Positions 1 through 9,156 of a stretch of DNA of 64,000 nucleotides are shown in pieces. Source of the stretch: Rhizobium nepotum 39/7. GTDB lineage: Bacteria; Pseudomonadota; Alphaproteobacteria; Rhizobiales; Rhizobiaceae. Under the pieces are notes generated by a model. That model was given only the letters and a program-made list of their open reading frames with translations, had not been told where the DNA came from and ran no database searches. The number at the start of each line of letters is the position of its first letter. Positions within the stretch are counted from its first letter, which is position 1. The DNA lies in NCBI RefSeq assembly GCF_000949865.1, contig NZ_JWJH01000017.1:182409-246408 (forward strand). Reading direction: 5' to 3'. Made by a program: the position numbers and the translations under genes.

Positions 1-7
1 ATGGATT

Positions 8-475
8 ATGACAGACCTGACGATTGGCGGCCCGGCTCCTGACTTTACTTTGCCCCGTAACGGTGAAGGAACGGTGACATTGTCCAAACTGCAAGGCAAG
101 ACCGTCGTTCTCTATTTCTACCCCAAGGACGATACATCCGGCTGCACTGCGGAAGCGATCGACTTCAGCGCCCTTGGCGGAGAATTCGAGGCCGCCAACA
201 CGGTCGTCATCGGCATTTCTCCAGACAGCGTCAAAAGCCACGACAAGTTTGCAGCAAAACACAAGCTCTCCGTCATGCTGGCGGCCGACGAGGAGAAGAA
301 GGTTCTGGAAGCCTACGGCGTCTGGACGGAAAAAAGCATGTATGGCCGGAAATACATGGGTGTGGAACGCACCACCGTCCTCGTCGCTCCGGATGGGAAA
401 ATCACGGAGGTCTGGAACAAGGTGAAAGTCGCGGGCCACGCGCAAACCGTTCTCGACGCCGCAAGGAAACTCTGA
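8..475 (+). CDS. bcp: Bcp-type thiol peroxidase (peroxiredoxin)
   Basis: A 155-residue AhpC/TSA-fold protein of normal Bcp length that reduces peroxides in the cytoplasm with thioredoxin as electron donor. The peroxidatic cysteine is Cys46 in the block PKDDTSGCT, and the early PAPDFTLP segment and the later GVWTEKSMYG segment are typical of Bcp. Most Bcp proteins carry a resolving cysteine five residues after the peroxidatic one; here that position is Ile51, so this copy would work as a 1-Cys or atypical enzyme (inference). The ATG at 8 is the only sensible start; anything further upstream lies outside the window. Confidence 0.93.
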   Translation: MTDLTIGGPAPDFTLPRNGEGTVTLSKLQGKTVVLYFYPKDDTSGCTAEAIDFSALGGEFEAANTVVIGISPDSVKSHDKFAAKHKLSVMLAADEEKKVLEAYGVWTEKSMYGRKYMGVERTTVLVAPDGKITEVWNKVKVAGHAQTVLDAARKL

Positions 476-530
476 AAGACGGCCCCGCCGTGACGCCTTC
501 CTTCAAGATCGTCTCCCCGCTCGACCCTCC

Positions 531-551
531 CCTGCCCGAACGCCGGGCAGG
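531..551. other. GC-rich hairpin after bcp
   Basis: CCTGCCCG and CGGGCAGG form an 8-bp stem with a 5-base loop. No T-run follows on the plus strand, so it is a weak terminator candidate for bcp and may only be a structured intergenic element. Confidence 0.3.
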
Positions 552-666
552 CCGGAAAAACTCGAACTCGTTCCGCGTCAGCAACAGCTGACACCGCTTT
601 CCGGCCAAACACGCCGCCTCCGGCAAAACTTCGTTAACCTTAACGAATTATGATTTCCTTCAGAGC

Positions 667-722
667 GTCGTGCGTCCATTCGGACAAAGAACGCTCTGAG
701 GTGTTGAATCTACGCATCGTGC
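667..722. repeat. Dispersed 55-bp intergenic element, copy A
   Basis: This stretch shares a block pattern (GTGCGTCC, TTCGGA, CGCTC, TTGAAT, CGCATCG, in that order and with matching spacing) with 7584-7642. It sits 30-90 bp upstream of the M23 peptidase start. The outer parts CAGAGCGT and ACGCTCTG are inverted repeats. It is non-coding in both places, so it is a dispersed extragenic element rather than chance similarity. Confidence 0.55.
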
Positions 723-753
723 TTTGCAAAAATCGGCCAGCCGGAGAGAGATT

Positions 754-2064
754 TTGACTGATACAGCGGAAAACCGGGTATTCGGCAAAAAGCGGCAGCA
801 GCACGTTCTCGTTCTGGCGAGCGGCGACAAGGTCCGGCATATGACGATCCGGCCGTGGATGACGGCTCTTGCCGGCTGCACGATCGGCCTTTTTTCACTC
901 GGTTATCTCGGGGCCACCGGCTATCTGATCCTGCGCGACGACCTGATCGGCGCGACCATGGCGCGCCAGACGCGCATGCAGCATGACTACGAAGACCGTA
1001 TCGCAGCGCTGAGGGCGCAGGTGGACCGCGTAACCTCGCGGCAATTGCTCGACCAGCAGGTGGTTGAAAAAAAAGTGGAAAAACTGCTGCAACAGCAGGC
1101 AGCGCTCACCTCCAGGCACGGGCGCATGAGCGAGCTGCTGGAGCGCGCGGAAAACTCCGGCGTCGCCGCCTCCACGGCCCCGATGCCGACGGCCCCCTCT
1201 TCTCTCTCTAATGCGATGGCGCCGGAAAAACGCGCCGATCTGACGGGCGGCCTTGCCGCCATAGAAAATCTGATGACGCCCCGGACACCGCAGCCGGAAA
1301 AAGCGGCCGGAACGGACAAGCGGGCGGCCTATGTGCCCGAAAGCGGCGAAACGCCTTCCGACAGGGCCGACCGGGTGTTTTCCAAGGTGACGCTTTCACT
1401 GAAGGATATCGAACGCCAGCAAATATCCCGGATATCCAGATTGACCAGCGACGCCGAGGACAAGGCAAGCGCGATGCAGGACATCATCCGGCAGGCGGGC
1501 CTGAAAATCGACGAAAGCGGCATTGATGGTACGGGCGGCCCCTATGCGGATCCGCAGCGGAACGACACCGATCCGTTCAATATGTCTTTGACCAATCTCG
1601 ACAATGCGCTCAACCGGCTGGATGTCGTCAAGGAAACCGCGACCGCCCTGCCCTTCGGCAATCCTGCCCCAGGCCGGGCGATCACCAGCCGATTCGGCAA
1701 CCGGCTCGACCCGTTCCTCGGAAGGCCCGCCTTGCATACCGGCATCGATTTTCGTGCCGAAACCGGCGCCGACGTCAAGGCGACAGGTGCCGGCAAGGTG
1801 ACGGTTGCGGAAAATTCCGGCGGCTACGGCAATATGGTCGAGATCGATCACGGCCAGGGCGTATCGACGCGTTTCGGCCATCTCTCGGCCATTCTGGTCA
1901 AAGCCGGCGACAAGGTCGAGGCCGGTGACGTCATCGGCCGCGCCGGCAGCACCGGCCGCTCCACCGGTCCGCACGTGCATTACGAGGTGCGCCGCAACGA
2001 TACGCCGGTTGATCCGATGCGGTTCCTGATCGCCGGGGCGGAGCTTAAAACCTATCTCAAATGA
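754..2064 (+). CDS. M23-family metallopeptidase, membrane anchored
   Basis: A 436-residue protein with a basic cytoplasmic N-terminus, one transmembrane helix at about residues 36-58, a coiled-coil segment at about 75-130 and a C-terminal LytM/M23 domain from about residue 328. The zinc ligands are intact: HTGID (first His and Asp) and HVH near residue 408, so it should be an active peptidoglycan endopeptidase or an EnvC/NlpD-like factor in the periplasm. The start is taken as TTG at 754 because GGAGAGAG lies directly upstream; the in-frame TTG at 724 has no such site. Confidence 0.88.
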   Translation: MTDTAENRVFGKKRQQHVLVLASGDKVRHMTIRPWMTALAGCTIGLFSLGYLGATGYLILRDDLIGATMARQTRMQHDYEDRIAALRAQVDRVTSRQLLDQQVVEKKVEKLLQQQAALTSRHGRMSELLERAENSGVAASTAPMPTAPSSLSNAMAPEKRADLTGGLAAIENLMTPRTPQPEKAAGTDKRAAYVPESGETPSDRADRVFSKVTLSLKDIERQQISRISRLTSDAEDKASAMQDIIRQAGLKIDESGIDGTGGPYADPQRNDTDPFNMSLTNLDNALNRLDVVKETATALPFGNPAPGRAITSRFGNRLDPFLGRPALHTGIDFRAETGADVKATGAGKVTVAENSGGYGNMVEIDHGQGVSTRFGHLSAILVKAGDKVEAGDVIGRAGSTGRSTGPHVHYEVRRNDTPVDPMRFLIAGAELKTYLK

Positions 2065-2283
2065 CGGTCCGATTTTAACGCTTTTTTTGCCCATTTTACG
2101 ATAAATCGCCCGAAACCGCGCCGAAGGCTGAAAAGCCTCGCTCGCCCCCCGGCGTATCGCGCGCATTTCCCGTTGTTTCCTTGACTTTCCGGCAATTTGG
2201 GCATATCCCCGCGCCAAGTCTTTGCAAGTGTCGTTGCGGCACGCAGGTGTTCTTACCGAACCAGAACGGAAAAAGTTCTTCCT

Positions 2284-3795
2284 TTGACAACATTCTCTGA
2301 TCTTGGCCTGAGCCAAAAAGTTCTTTCCGCTATTGCAGATGCCGGCTACACGACGCCGACACCCATTCAGGCCGGCGCTATTCCGCCCGCACTCGAAAAG
2401 CGTGATATCTGCGGTATCGCACAGACAGGCACGGGAAAAACCGCGTCCTTCGTTCTGCCGATGCTCACTTTGCTGGAAAAGGGCCGCGCGCGCGCCAGAA
2501 TGCCGCGCACGCTGATCCTCGAGCCGACCCGCGAACTTGCGGCGCAGGTGGCGGAAAACTTCGAGAAATACGGCAAGAATCACAAGCTGAACGTCGCCCT
2601 TCTTATCGGCGGCGTTTCGTTTGAAGACCAGGACCGCAAGCTCGAGCGTGGCGCCGATGTCCTCATCTGCACGCCCGGCCGTCTTCTCGACCATTGCGAG
2701 CGCGGCAAGCTCCTGATGAGCGGCGTGGAAATCCTCGTCATCGACGAAGCAGACCGCATGCTGGACATGGGCTTCATTCCCGATATCGAGCGTATCGTGA
2801 AAATGATTCCCTTTACCCGGCAAACGCTGTTCTTCTCGGCCACCATGCCGCCGGAAATTCAGAAGCTCGCCGACCGGTTCCTTCAGAACCCCGAGCGTAT
2901 CGAGGTTGCCAAGCCCTCCTCCACGGCAAAGACGGTTACGCAGCGCATCGTCGCTGCGCACAACAAGGACTATGAGAAGCGCGCCGTCCTGCGCGATCTG
3001 GTCCGCGCCGAAGAGGCTGAACTCAAGAACGCGATCATCTTCTGCAATCGCAAGAAGGATGTGGCCGAGCTGTTCCGCTCGCTGGATCGTCACGGCTTCT
3101 CCGTCGGCGCATTGCATGGCGACATGGACCAGCGTTCGCGCACCACGATGCTGCAGAATTTCCGCGACGGAAATCTGACGCTGCTGGTCGCCTCCGACGT
3201 TGCAGCCCGCGGCCTGGACATTCCCGATGTCAGCCACGTCTTCAACTTCGATGTTCCCATTCATGCCGAAGACTATGTCCACCGCATCGGCCGTACCGGT
3301 CGTGCGGGCCGTTCGGGCAAGGCCTTCACCCTCGTCACCAAGAGCGATGCTAAATATCTCGACGCGATCGAAAAGCTGATCACCGAGAAGATCGAGTGGC
3401 AGAACGGTGACCTGTCCTCTCTCCCAGCGCCCATGGAAAGCTTTGAGAGCAATTCCCCCCGCCGGGGCACCAAGGAACGCAGTGGCAGAGGCCGCGACAG
3501 GAACCGTCGCGATGCGCCCGCATCGCCGGTAGAAATCATCAATCAGGATGCACAATCCACTGTGGATACGGACATCGCGGCTCACGGAGAAGACAAGGTG
3601 AAGGCAGAACGCAGACCGGAAAAGACCCCGCGCAATTCCGAGCGCAACAGCCGGAGCCTGAATTCGCAGCACGCCAATGACGACAACCGCGACCGCCGCC
3701 GCCATTATCGCGACCATGACGATGGCCCGACCCCCGTCGGTTTCGGCGACGACATTCCCGCATTCATGCTGATCGTGGCAAACGCCAAGGCCTGA
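2284..3795 (+). CDS. DEAD-box ATP-dependent RNA helicase
   Basis: A 503-residue RhlE/CsdA-like helicase. Visible motifs in order: Q-motif PTPIQ (25-29), Walker A AQTGTGKT (46-53), PTRELA (81-86), TPGR (130-133), DEAD (154-157), SAT (185-187) and HRIGRTGRAG in the second RecA domain. After about residue 390 the chain becomes a charged Arg/Asp/Asn-rich tail typical of RNA-binding extensions. It unwinds RNA in ribosome assembly or mRNA decay in the cytoplasm. I chose TTG at 2284 because homology begins immediately after it and GGAAAAAG lies upstream; an in-frame extension reaches 2197 but looks non-homologous. Confidence 0.92.
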   Translation: MTTFSDLGLSQKVLSAIADAGYTTPTPIQAGAIPPALEKRDICGIAQTGTGKTASFVLPMLTLLEKGRARARMPRTLILEPTRELAAQVAENFEKYGKNHKLNVALLIGGVSFEDQDRKLERGADVLICTPGRLLDHCERGKLLMSGVEILVIDEADRMLDMGFIPDIERIVKMIPFTRQTLFFSATMPPEIQKLADRFLQNPERIEVAKPSSTAKTVTQRIVAAHNKDYEKRAVLRDLVRAEEAELKNAIIFCNRKKDVAELFRSLDRHGFSVGALHGDMDQRSRTTMLQNFRDGNLTLLVASDVAARGLDIPDVSHVFNFDVPIHAEDYVHRIGRTGRAGRSGKAFTLVTKSDAKYLDAIEKLITEKIEWQNGDLSSLPAPMESFESNSPRRGTKERSGRGRDRNRRDAPASPVEIINQDAQSTVDTDIAAHGEDKVKAERRPEKTPRNSERNSRSLNSQHANDDNRDRRRHYRDHDDGPTPVGFGDDIPAFMLIVANAKA

Positions 3796-3825
3796 GCCCA
3801 AAGGGCTATCGCAGGAACGGAAAGC

Positions 3826-4245
3826 ATGACGCCGACCATCAAGCCAGGACTGAATTTTCCGGGCGTCGGCGTTGGCCTTGCGATATTACGTGAGGGCCGC
3901 CTGCTTTTGTGCCGGCGCATGAAAGCGCCGGAAGCCGGGTACTGGAGTATTCCGGGCGGCAAGGTCGATCACCTCGAACCCTCCCTCGCCGCCGCACGGC
4001 GCGAGGCCGAAGAAGAGACCGGGCTGACAATCGGCAAGGTCGAATTTCTCTGTCACAGCGAATATATCGATCCGGAAGACCGTCACCATTGGGTCTCCCT
4101 GATATTCGTCACCCGCAACACGCAGGGTGAGCCGGCTCTGACCGAGCCGGACACGCTTTCCGACATCGGCTGGTTCGACCCCGATGCCCTTCCCGAACCG
4201 CTTTCCGCCTTTGCAAAAGACGCGCTTGCCGCGCTGGTGAAGTAA
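3826..4245 (+). CDS. Nudix hydrolase
   Basis: A 139-residue single-domain Nudix protein. The complete Nudix box lies at residues 45-67, with Gly45, Glu51, Arg59-Glu60, Glu63-Glu64 and Gly66 in register, so magnesium binding and pyrophosphohydrolase activity are expected. The substrate cannot be read from the sequence; the overall layout resembles ADP-ribose/NTP-type family members. It begins 30 bp after the helicase gene on the same strand and may be co-transcribed with it. Confidence 0.9.
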   Translation: MTPTIKPGLNFPGVGVGLAILREGRLLLCRRMKAPEAGYWSIPGGKVDHLEPSLAAARREAEEETGLTIGKVEFLCHSEYIDPEDRHHWVSLIFVTRNTQGEPALTEPDTLSDIGWFDPDALPEPLSAFAKDALAALVK

Positions 4246-5131
4246 AGCCGAATAACGGCTGGACGCCTGCCTTTGCCGAAAGGCTTCAGGCTTCCCGGCG
4301 ACCTTCCAGAGAGCCTTGAGACAAGTCAAAGACGAGGCAGGCCTGCGGTAGACGCATTCCTTGCGCACCATTTCTTTTCAAAAAATGCAATAATGAAGGA
4401 ATGTCTTTGCGCGGGGATTTTCAAATTCAATTTTAAATTGCTCAAATTAGCATCATGTAAAAAACCGCCCCGGTTGCCCGAAGCGGTTTGTACGTAATAA
4501 AAAAAATAGAATATAGAGTGTAATATAGTCTGGCAGTGCTTATGATCGGAACACCTTCCGAGGCCTTTTAGAGCCAATTTCAGTCGTCCCCTGAAACACG
4601 TATATCTAAGCTAATCATTTACTTTCCGTCAAGCAAATCTTCTCGCAAATGCGAAAAAAACATGGCAAGAAACAGAGGATAGTCAGGGAAACATGTATAT
4701 TCCCTTTTAATATCAATAAATTATGTGAGTGAAAATAAAATGTGCATTTTATTGGGGTGCACTATAAAAAGCAAACTTGAAAAATCGCCCTTCATAAACT
4801 GTGCTTATACGCACCACATGTTACAGCTTTATAAAGTAAAGGTCGTCTAGACCACCGCGAGAAATACTTCATCGCTCGCGCGGCGCCACGCGCAAATTGT
4901 CGACCCTTGAAAAATAAGTCTCGGCTGAAAATAGTCTCGCCCAATTATGCTGACGACAACAACCATAACGTGTTGCGGTAGCCTTTCGCTTCAAATCGGA
5001 CATTTTGCGATCAAAACCGCCACCTTGCGAACCGGGATATGCGATTATGATGGGTACCGGTGATTTTTCCTTTGGAAAACCGGTTGTTGCCGATAAACAT
5101 CAAGCCGGGACAACAGGATTTCGATCACGTC
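4246..5131. other. 0.9 kb AT-rich gene-free stretch
   Basis: No convincing coding sequence lies here. From about 4380 to 4850 base composition drops sharply below that of the flanking genes, with many A/T runs. Visible structure: an AACCGC/GCGGTT hairpin at 4462-4489 and a GGTC/GACC inverted repeat near 4845. Short open frames across it have no ribosome site, and one runs through the hairpin. It could hold promoters for the downstream binding-protein gene, an sRNA, or decayed foreign DNA. Confidence 0.6.
4461..4490. terminator. Hairpin, possible terminator downstream of the Nudix gene
   Basis: AAACCGC at 4462-4468 pairs with GCGGTTT at 4483-4489 across a 14-base loop. No long T-run follows on the plus strand; the minus strand reads into a short T-run. 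It is a weak terminator candidate inside the AT-rich gap. Confidence 0.3.
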
Positions 5132-6211
5132 ATGCTTTCACTTCGCCTGCTAACGATTATCGCCGGTTTTGCCTTTGCGGGCTCAGCAAGTGCGGCGTCG
5201 ATCGGCATCGTTGCTCCTCAGAACGGTCCTTACGAGCTTCTGGGACAGCAGGTGCGGCAGGGCGCGAAGGCCGCCGCCGCCAAGCTCGGGCTGGACGTCG
5301 TCGAAATCCATGAAAGCTGCGAAGACGGCAGCGGCGGCGCGATCGCCGATGGCCTCGTGGCCGCCAAGGTCAGTGCGGCAATCGGTTTTTTGTGCACTGA
5401 AACGCTTCAGGGCGTTCTGCCGCCGCTGAAGGCAGCCGCCATTCCGGCAATCACGCTTTCCAGCCGCGCGCCGATCCTGATGGAAGACGCCCTGAAATAC
5501 GGTTGGCCGCTTTTCCGCCTCGCCGCTTCGGATAAGGCCGAATCGGACAGGGCCGCGGAAATTATCCTGCGCGACTGGAAAGGGCATTCCATCGGCCTGG
5601 TGGATGACGGCACGATCTACAGCCGCGAGCTGATCGACCGCATTCGCTCGACGCTGGAGGAAAACGGGCTGAAACCCACCTTTGCCGATACGATACGCCC
5701 CGGCCAGGAACAGCAGGTGGCGCTTGTGCGTCGGCTAGCGAGAACCGGTATCACCCACGTCTTCATCGGCGCGGAACGCAACGACGTCGCCATCGTGGCG
5801 AGAGACGCCGGCTCCGAAAACATTCCCCTCACCATCATGGGCGGCGACGCCATGAATGCGGCGAACAACCCCGTGCCACTTGCAGCGAACGTGCTCGCGA
5901 TCACGCGTCAGGCCTATGACACGCTGCCATCGGCGCAAGCCGTCTCTCAAGAATTGCGCGCCGCCAATATCGAACCGGAAGGCTATACCCTGCCCGCCTA
6001 TGCGGCTACGGAATTGACTGCGGCGCTCGCCGAAGCGGCACAATCACAGGGGAAACCCGCGCCGGAGATACTGGCAAGCGGCACCGCCTTCAAAACCGTG
6101 ATCGGCGATCTCGCTTTCAGCCCTGCGCAAGAACTTGTCGACAATCCCTATCGGCTGCAGCGCTGGAACGGCCAGCGCTTCGAACCGGCGGACAAGGCCG
6201 AAAGACAATAG
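5132..6211 (+). CDS. ABC transporter substrate-binding protein, branched-chain amino acid type
   Basis: A 359-residue periplasmic-binding-protein type I fold (LivJ/receptor ligand-binding superfamily). A signal peptide spans about residues 1-20, ending SASA. The mature part starts with the family pattern IGIVAPQNGPYELLGQQ, contains the GAKAAA helix, and has the usual two-lobe layout. No permease or ATPase gene is adjacent, so it is either an orphan receptor or serves a transporter elsewhere; the ligand is unknown. The ATG at 5132 was chosen because it opens the signal peptide; a GTG at 5060 would add 24 uncharacteristic residues. Confidence 0.82.
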   Translation: MLSLRLLTIIAGFAFAGSASAASIGIVAPQNGPYELLGQQVRQGAKAAAAKLGLDVVEIHESCEDGSGGAIADGLVAAKVSAAIGFLCTETLQGVLPPLKAAAIPAITLSSRAPILMEDALKYGWPLFRLAASDKAESDRAAEIILRDWKGHSIGLVDDGTIYSRELIDRIRSTLEENGLKPTFADTIRPGQEQQVALVRRLARTGITHVFIGAERNDVAIVARDAGSENIPLTIMGGDAMNAANNPVPLAANVLAITRQAYDTLPSAQAVSQELRAANIEPEGYTLPAYAATELTAALAEAAQSQGKPAPEILASGTAFKTVIGDLAFSPAQELVDNPYRLQRWNGQRFEPADKAERQ

Positions 6212-6330
6212 GGTGAAGCCGGGACGCCTCAAAATTCAATGAACCCGGCCGAAAACCGCCGGCAACCGCGCCGCAAGCCGTTTCAAACCCCGATACTTGG
6301 TGCTAAAGGCAGCTTACGCAACGCGTCGAG

Positions 6331-6335
6331 AGGAG
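6331..6335 (+). promoter_or_regulatory. Ribosome binding site deciding the rpe start
   Basis: AGGAG lies 8 bases before the ATG at 6344. It fixes the rpe start there rather than at the in-frame ATG 105 bases upstream. Confidence 0.75.
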
Positions 6336-6343
6336 TTTGCCCC

Positions 6344-7021
6344 ATGTCCCTGCCCATCCGGATAGCACCGTCCATTCTGGCGTCCAATTTCGCCAAGCTG
6401 GGACAGGAAGTCGCCGATGTCACGGAAGCGGGCGCGGACTGGATCCATCTCGATGTGATGGACGGTCATTTTGTGCCCAACATCTCCTTCGGTCCTGACG
6501 TCATCAAGGCGCTCCGTCCGCACAGCAATGCCTTTTTCGACTGCCATCTGATGATTGCCCCCGCCGATCCCTATCTCGAAGCCTTCGCCAAGGCGGGCTG
6601 CGACGGGATCACTGTGCATGCGGAAGCCGGGCCTCACCTGCATCGTTCGCTCCAGACGATCCGCACGCTCGGCAGGAAGGCCGGTGTAACGCTCAATCCC
6701 GCAACGCCGCTTTCCGTCATCGAAAACGTACTTGATGATGTCGATCTCGTCCTGATCATGAGCGTCAATCCCGGCTTTGGCGGCCAGAAATTCATTCCGG
6801 CCATGCTCGACAAGATCCGCGCGGCGAAAGCGATGATTGGCGACCGGCCGATCGAACTTGAAGTGGACGGCGGCGTAACGGCGGAAACCGCCGGCGCCAT
6901 CGTCGCGGCCGGTGCCAACGCACTGGTGGCCGGCTCGGCCGTCTTCAAGGGTGATGGCGTTGCGGACTATCGCAAGACGGTCTCACTCTTGCGCTCGGTG
7001 TCGGAAGCCGCCCGGTCCTGA
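6344..7021 (+). CDS. rpe: Ribulose-phosphate 3-epimerase
   Basis: A 225-residue TIM-barrel enzyme interconverting ribulose-5-phosphate and xylulose-5-phosphate in the cytoplasmic pentose-phosphate pathway. Family signatures are intact: [10 protein letters not shown] at the N-terminus, [11 protein letters not shown] with the metal-binding Asp, [12 protein letters not shown], and VDGGV near the C-terminus with the second catalytic Asp. Length matches the family. Confidence 0.96.
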   Translation: MSLPIRIAPSILASNFAKLGQEVADVTEAGADWIHLDVMDGHFVPNISFGPDVIKALRPHSNAFFDCHLMIAPADPYLEAFAKAGCDGITVHAEAGPHLHRSLQTIRTLGRKAGVTLNPATPLSVIENVLDDVDLVLIMSVNPGFGGQKFIPAMLDKIRAAKAMIGDRPIELEVDGGVTAETAGAIVAAGANALVAGSAVFKGDGVADYRKTVSLLRSVSEAARS

Positions 7022-7082
7022 CCCGTAGCCGAAAATGGATACGCCGCGAGCAAGACTACGGGGCGTTTGGGTGGGGGCTTAG

Positions 7083-7607
7083 ATGAACGGTGACAGGCAG
7101 AATTTCCGCCAAGCAATCTCGGCAGGGCTGTTTTCGTTCCTCGCCCCGCTCGTCTGGGCCGTCATCTCGGCGGCCACCGCCATCCTCGGCCTCTATCTCC
7201 GCAACCGGCTGGAAACCGACCATGCCGCCGGCATCGCGGTGCTGTTCTTCTGCGGCGGGCTCCTCGGCTGGCCACTCGCCATGGCCGCGCTGCGCTTCCT
7301 TCCGGTTTCCGCCGGCCTGCCGCTGCGTTTTGTGGCAAGCTGTCTCGCCATCGCTTTTTTTACCGTTGCAGTCACGGCAGCGTTCTTCGCGTTCCAGTAC
7401 CGCATGTTTTATGCGCAGTGGCACGCGCCGGCGTTTTCCCGCATCTGGTTTTTTCAGCAGTTCTTCACCTCGCTCGGCGCGGTCTACCAGTTCTGCATTC
7501 TCGGCCTCGGTCTCTATTTTCCGTTAGCCGCCGTTCCGCTGGCGCTCGCAGGCGTAATCCTTTGCAGGCGGGCGCATGGAGCGCCGTGCGTCCGTTCGGA
7601 TGCATAA
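7083..7607 (+). CDS. Hypothetical integral membrane protein
   Basis: A 174-residue hydrophobic protein with four likely transmembrane segments (about residues 15-37, 48-66, 77-99 and 125-155) and a short basic C-terminus. Codon use looks native. I do not recognise the family. It stands 61 bp after rpe on the same strand and before a 172-bp gap carrying a dispersed repeat. No catalytic motif is visible, and no function is proposed. Confidence 0.65.
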   Translation: MNGDRQNFRQAISAGLFSFLAPLVWAVISAATAILGLYLRNRLETDHAAGIAVLFFCGGLLGWPLAMAALRFLPVSAGLPLRFVASCLAIAFFTVAVTAAFFAFQYRMFYAQWHAPAFSRIWFFQQFFTSLGAVYQFCILGLGLYFPLAAVPLALAGVILCRRAHGAPCVRSDA

Positions 7608-7642
7608 AAGCCGCTCCAACGCTTTGAATATGCGCATCGGGC
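7584..7642. repeat. Dispersed 55-bp intergenic element, copy B
   Basis: Same block order as 667-722 (GTGCGTCC, TTCGGA, CGCTC, TTGAAT, CGCATCG). Its left end overlaps the last codons of the membrane-protein gene, which may mean the insertion supplied the current stop codon. A TGCGTCC/GGATGCA inverted repeat is present. Confidence 0.5.
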
Positions 7643-7727
7643 CGATACGCGGGCTTCATAGTCGATTGAGATTACCGGAACACTTTGCTAAACGGGCAGC
7701 AAAGCTCCTGCGCCAAGCCAAATTCTT

Positions 7728-7770
7728 CCACTAAGCCGGCCCTCCACTAAGCCAGCCCTCCACTAAGAAA
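7728..7770. repeat. 16-bp imperfect tandem repeat before purB
   Basis: Units starting CCACTAAG occur at 7728, 7744 and 7760; the first two are 16-bp copies differing at one base and the third is partial. The array ends about 10 bp before the purB start codon, where it replaces a clear ribosome site. Confidence 0.65.
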
Positions 7771-7779
7771 GTCATTGCC

Positions 7780-9087
7780 ATGATCCCTCGTTACTCCCGG
7801 CCGGAAATGGTCGCCATCTGGTCGCCGGAAACAAAATTCCGCATCTGGTTCGAGATCGAGGCGCATGCCTGTGACGCGCTGGCCGAACTCGGCGTCATCC
7901 CGAAATCGGCCGCCCAGACAATCTGGGAAAAGGGCGGCAGCGCGACTTTCGACGTCGCCCGCATCGATGAGATCGAGGCCGTGACCAAGCATGACGTCAT
8001 CGCCTTCCTCACCCACCTTGCCGAATTCGTCGGTCCCGACAGCCGCTTCATCCATCAGGGCATGACCTCGTCCGACGTGCTGGACACCACCCTCAACATC
8101 CAGCTCGTGCGCGCCGCCGACCTGCTGCTTGCCGATATGGACCGCGTGCTTGCGGCTCTCAAGACGCGCGCCTTCGAACACAAGGACACGGTACGCATCG
8201 GCCGCAGCCACGGCATCCATGCCGAGCCGACGACGATGGGCCTCACCTTCGCGCGCTTTTATGCCGAGATGCACCGTAACCGCGAGCGTCTCGTCAATGC
8301 GCGCGCCGAAATCGCCACCGGCGCGATCTCCGGTGCTGTCGGAACCTTCGCCAATATCGATCCCCGCGTCGAGGAACATGTCTGCGCCAAGCTAGGCCTG
8401 ACACCAGAGCCGGTCTCCACGCAGGTCATCCCGCGTGACCGTCACGCCATGTTCTTCGCCGTCCTCGGCGTCATCGCCTCGTCGATCGAAAACGTCGCCA
8501 TCGAAATCCGTCACATGCAGCGCACCGAGGTTCTGGAAGCGGAAGAGTTCTTCTCTCCCGGCCAGAAGGGTTCTTCGGCCATGCCGCACAAGCGCAATCC
8601 GGTTCTGACCGAAAATCTCACGGGCCTTGCCCGTCTGGTGCGCATGTCGGTGGTGCCCGCGCTTGAAAACGTGGCGCTCTGGCACGAGCGCGACATCAGC
8701 CACTCCTCCGTGGAGCGCGCCATTGGTCCCGACACGACAGTCACGCTCGATTTCGCGCTGAACCGCCTGGCCGGCGTTATCGAGAAGCTGGTAATCTATC
8801 CCGACAACATGCTGAAGAACATGAACAAGTTCCGCGGCCTCGTGCATTCGCAGCGCGTTCTGCTGGCGCTGACGCAGGCTGGCGTTTCCCGCGAGGACGC
8901 CTACCGTCTGGTACAGCGCAATGCCATGCGGGTCTGGGAACAGGGTGCCGATTTCCTTGAGGAACTGCTGGGCGACGAAGAAGTGCGCGCCGCCCTTCCC
9001 GAAGACGTCATCCGCGAAAAATTCGACCTCGGTTACCACACCAAGCATGTCGACACGATTTTCGCCCGCGTCTTCGGCAAGGCCTGA
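7780..9087 (+). CDS. purB: Adenylosuccinate lyase
   Basis: A 435-residue fumarase/aspartase-superfamily enzyme that acts twice in purine synthesis, splitting SAICAR and adenylosuccinate with release of fumarate. The superfamily signature SSAMPHKRNP is at about residues 265-274, and the HQGMTSSD and GRSHGIHAEPT blocks that form the shared active site are intact. Length is typical. It opens a run of purine genes on the same strand. Confidence 0.97.
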   Translation: MIPRYSRPEMVAIWSPETKFRIWFEIEAHACDALAELGVIPKSAAQTIWEKGGSATFDVARIDEIEAVTKHDVIAFLTHLAEFVGPDSRFIHQGMTSSDVLDTTLNIQLVRAADLLLADMDRVLAALKTRAFEHKDTVRIGRSHGIHAEPTTMGLTFARFYAEMHRNRERLVNARAEIATGAISGAVGTFANIDPRVEEHVCAKLGLTPEPVSTQVIPRDRHAMFFAVLGVIASSIENVAIEIRHMQRTEVLEAEEFFSPGQKGSSAMPHKRNPVLTENLTGLARLVRMSVVPALENVALWHERDISHSSVERAIGPDTTVTLDFALNRLAGVIEKLVIYPDNMLKNMNKFRGLVHSQRVLLALTQAGVSREDAYRLVQRNAMRVWEQGADFLEELLGDEEVRAALPEDVIREKFDLGYHTKHVDTIFARVFGKA

Positions 9088-9156
9088 GGCAAGGCTGGTT
9101 AAGTTAATGCCGCCGCGACCTTGATCGCGACGGCATGAAACCACAGATATGGGCCC

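Noticed and set aside
1396..3801. 801-codon minus-strand open frame
   Set aside because: It lies antisense to the M23 peptidase and DEAD-box helicase, both with clear motifs. The translated product has no recognisable family features and looks like reverse-frame high-GC sequence.
4393..4497. 35-codon ORF in the AT-rich gap
   Set aside because: No convincing ribosome site, and the frame runs through a terminator-like hairpin.
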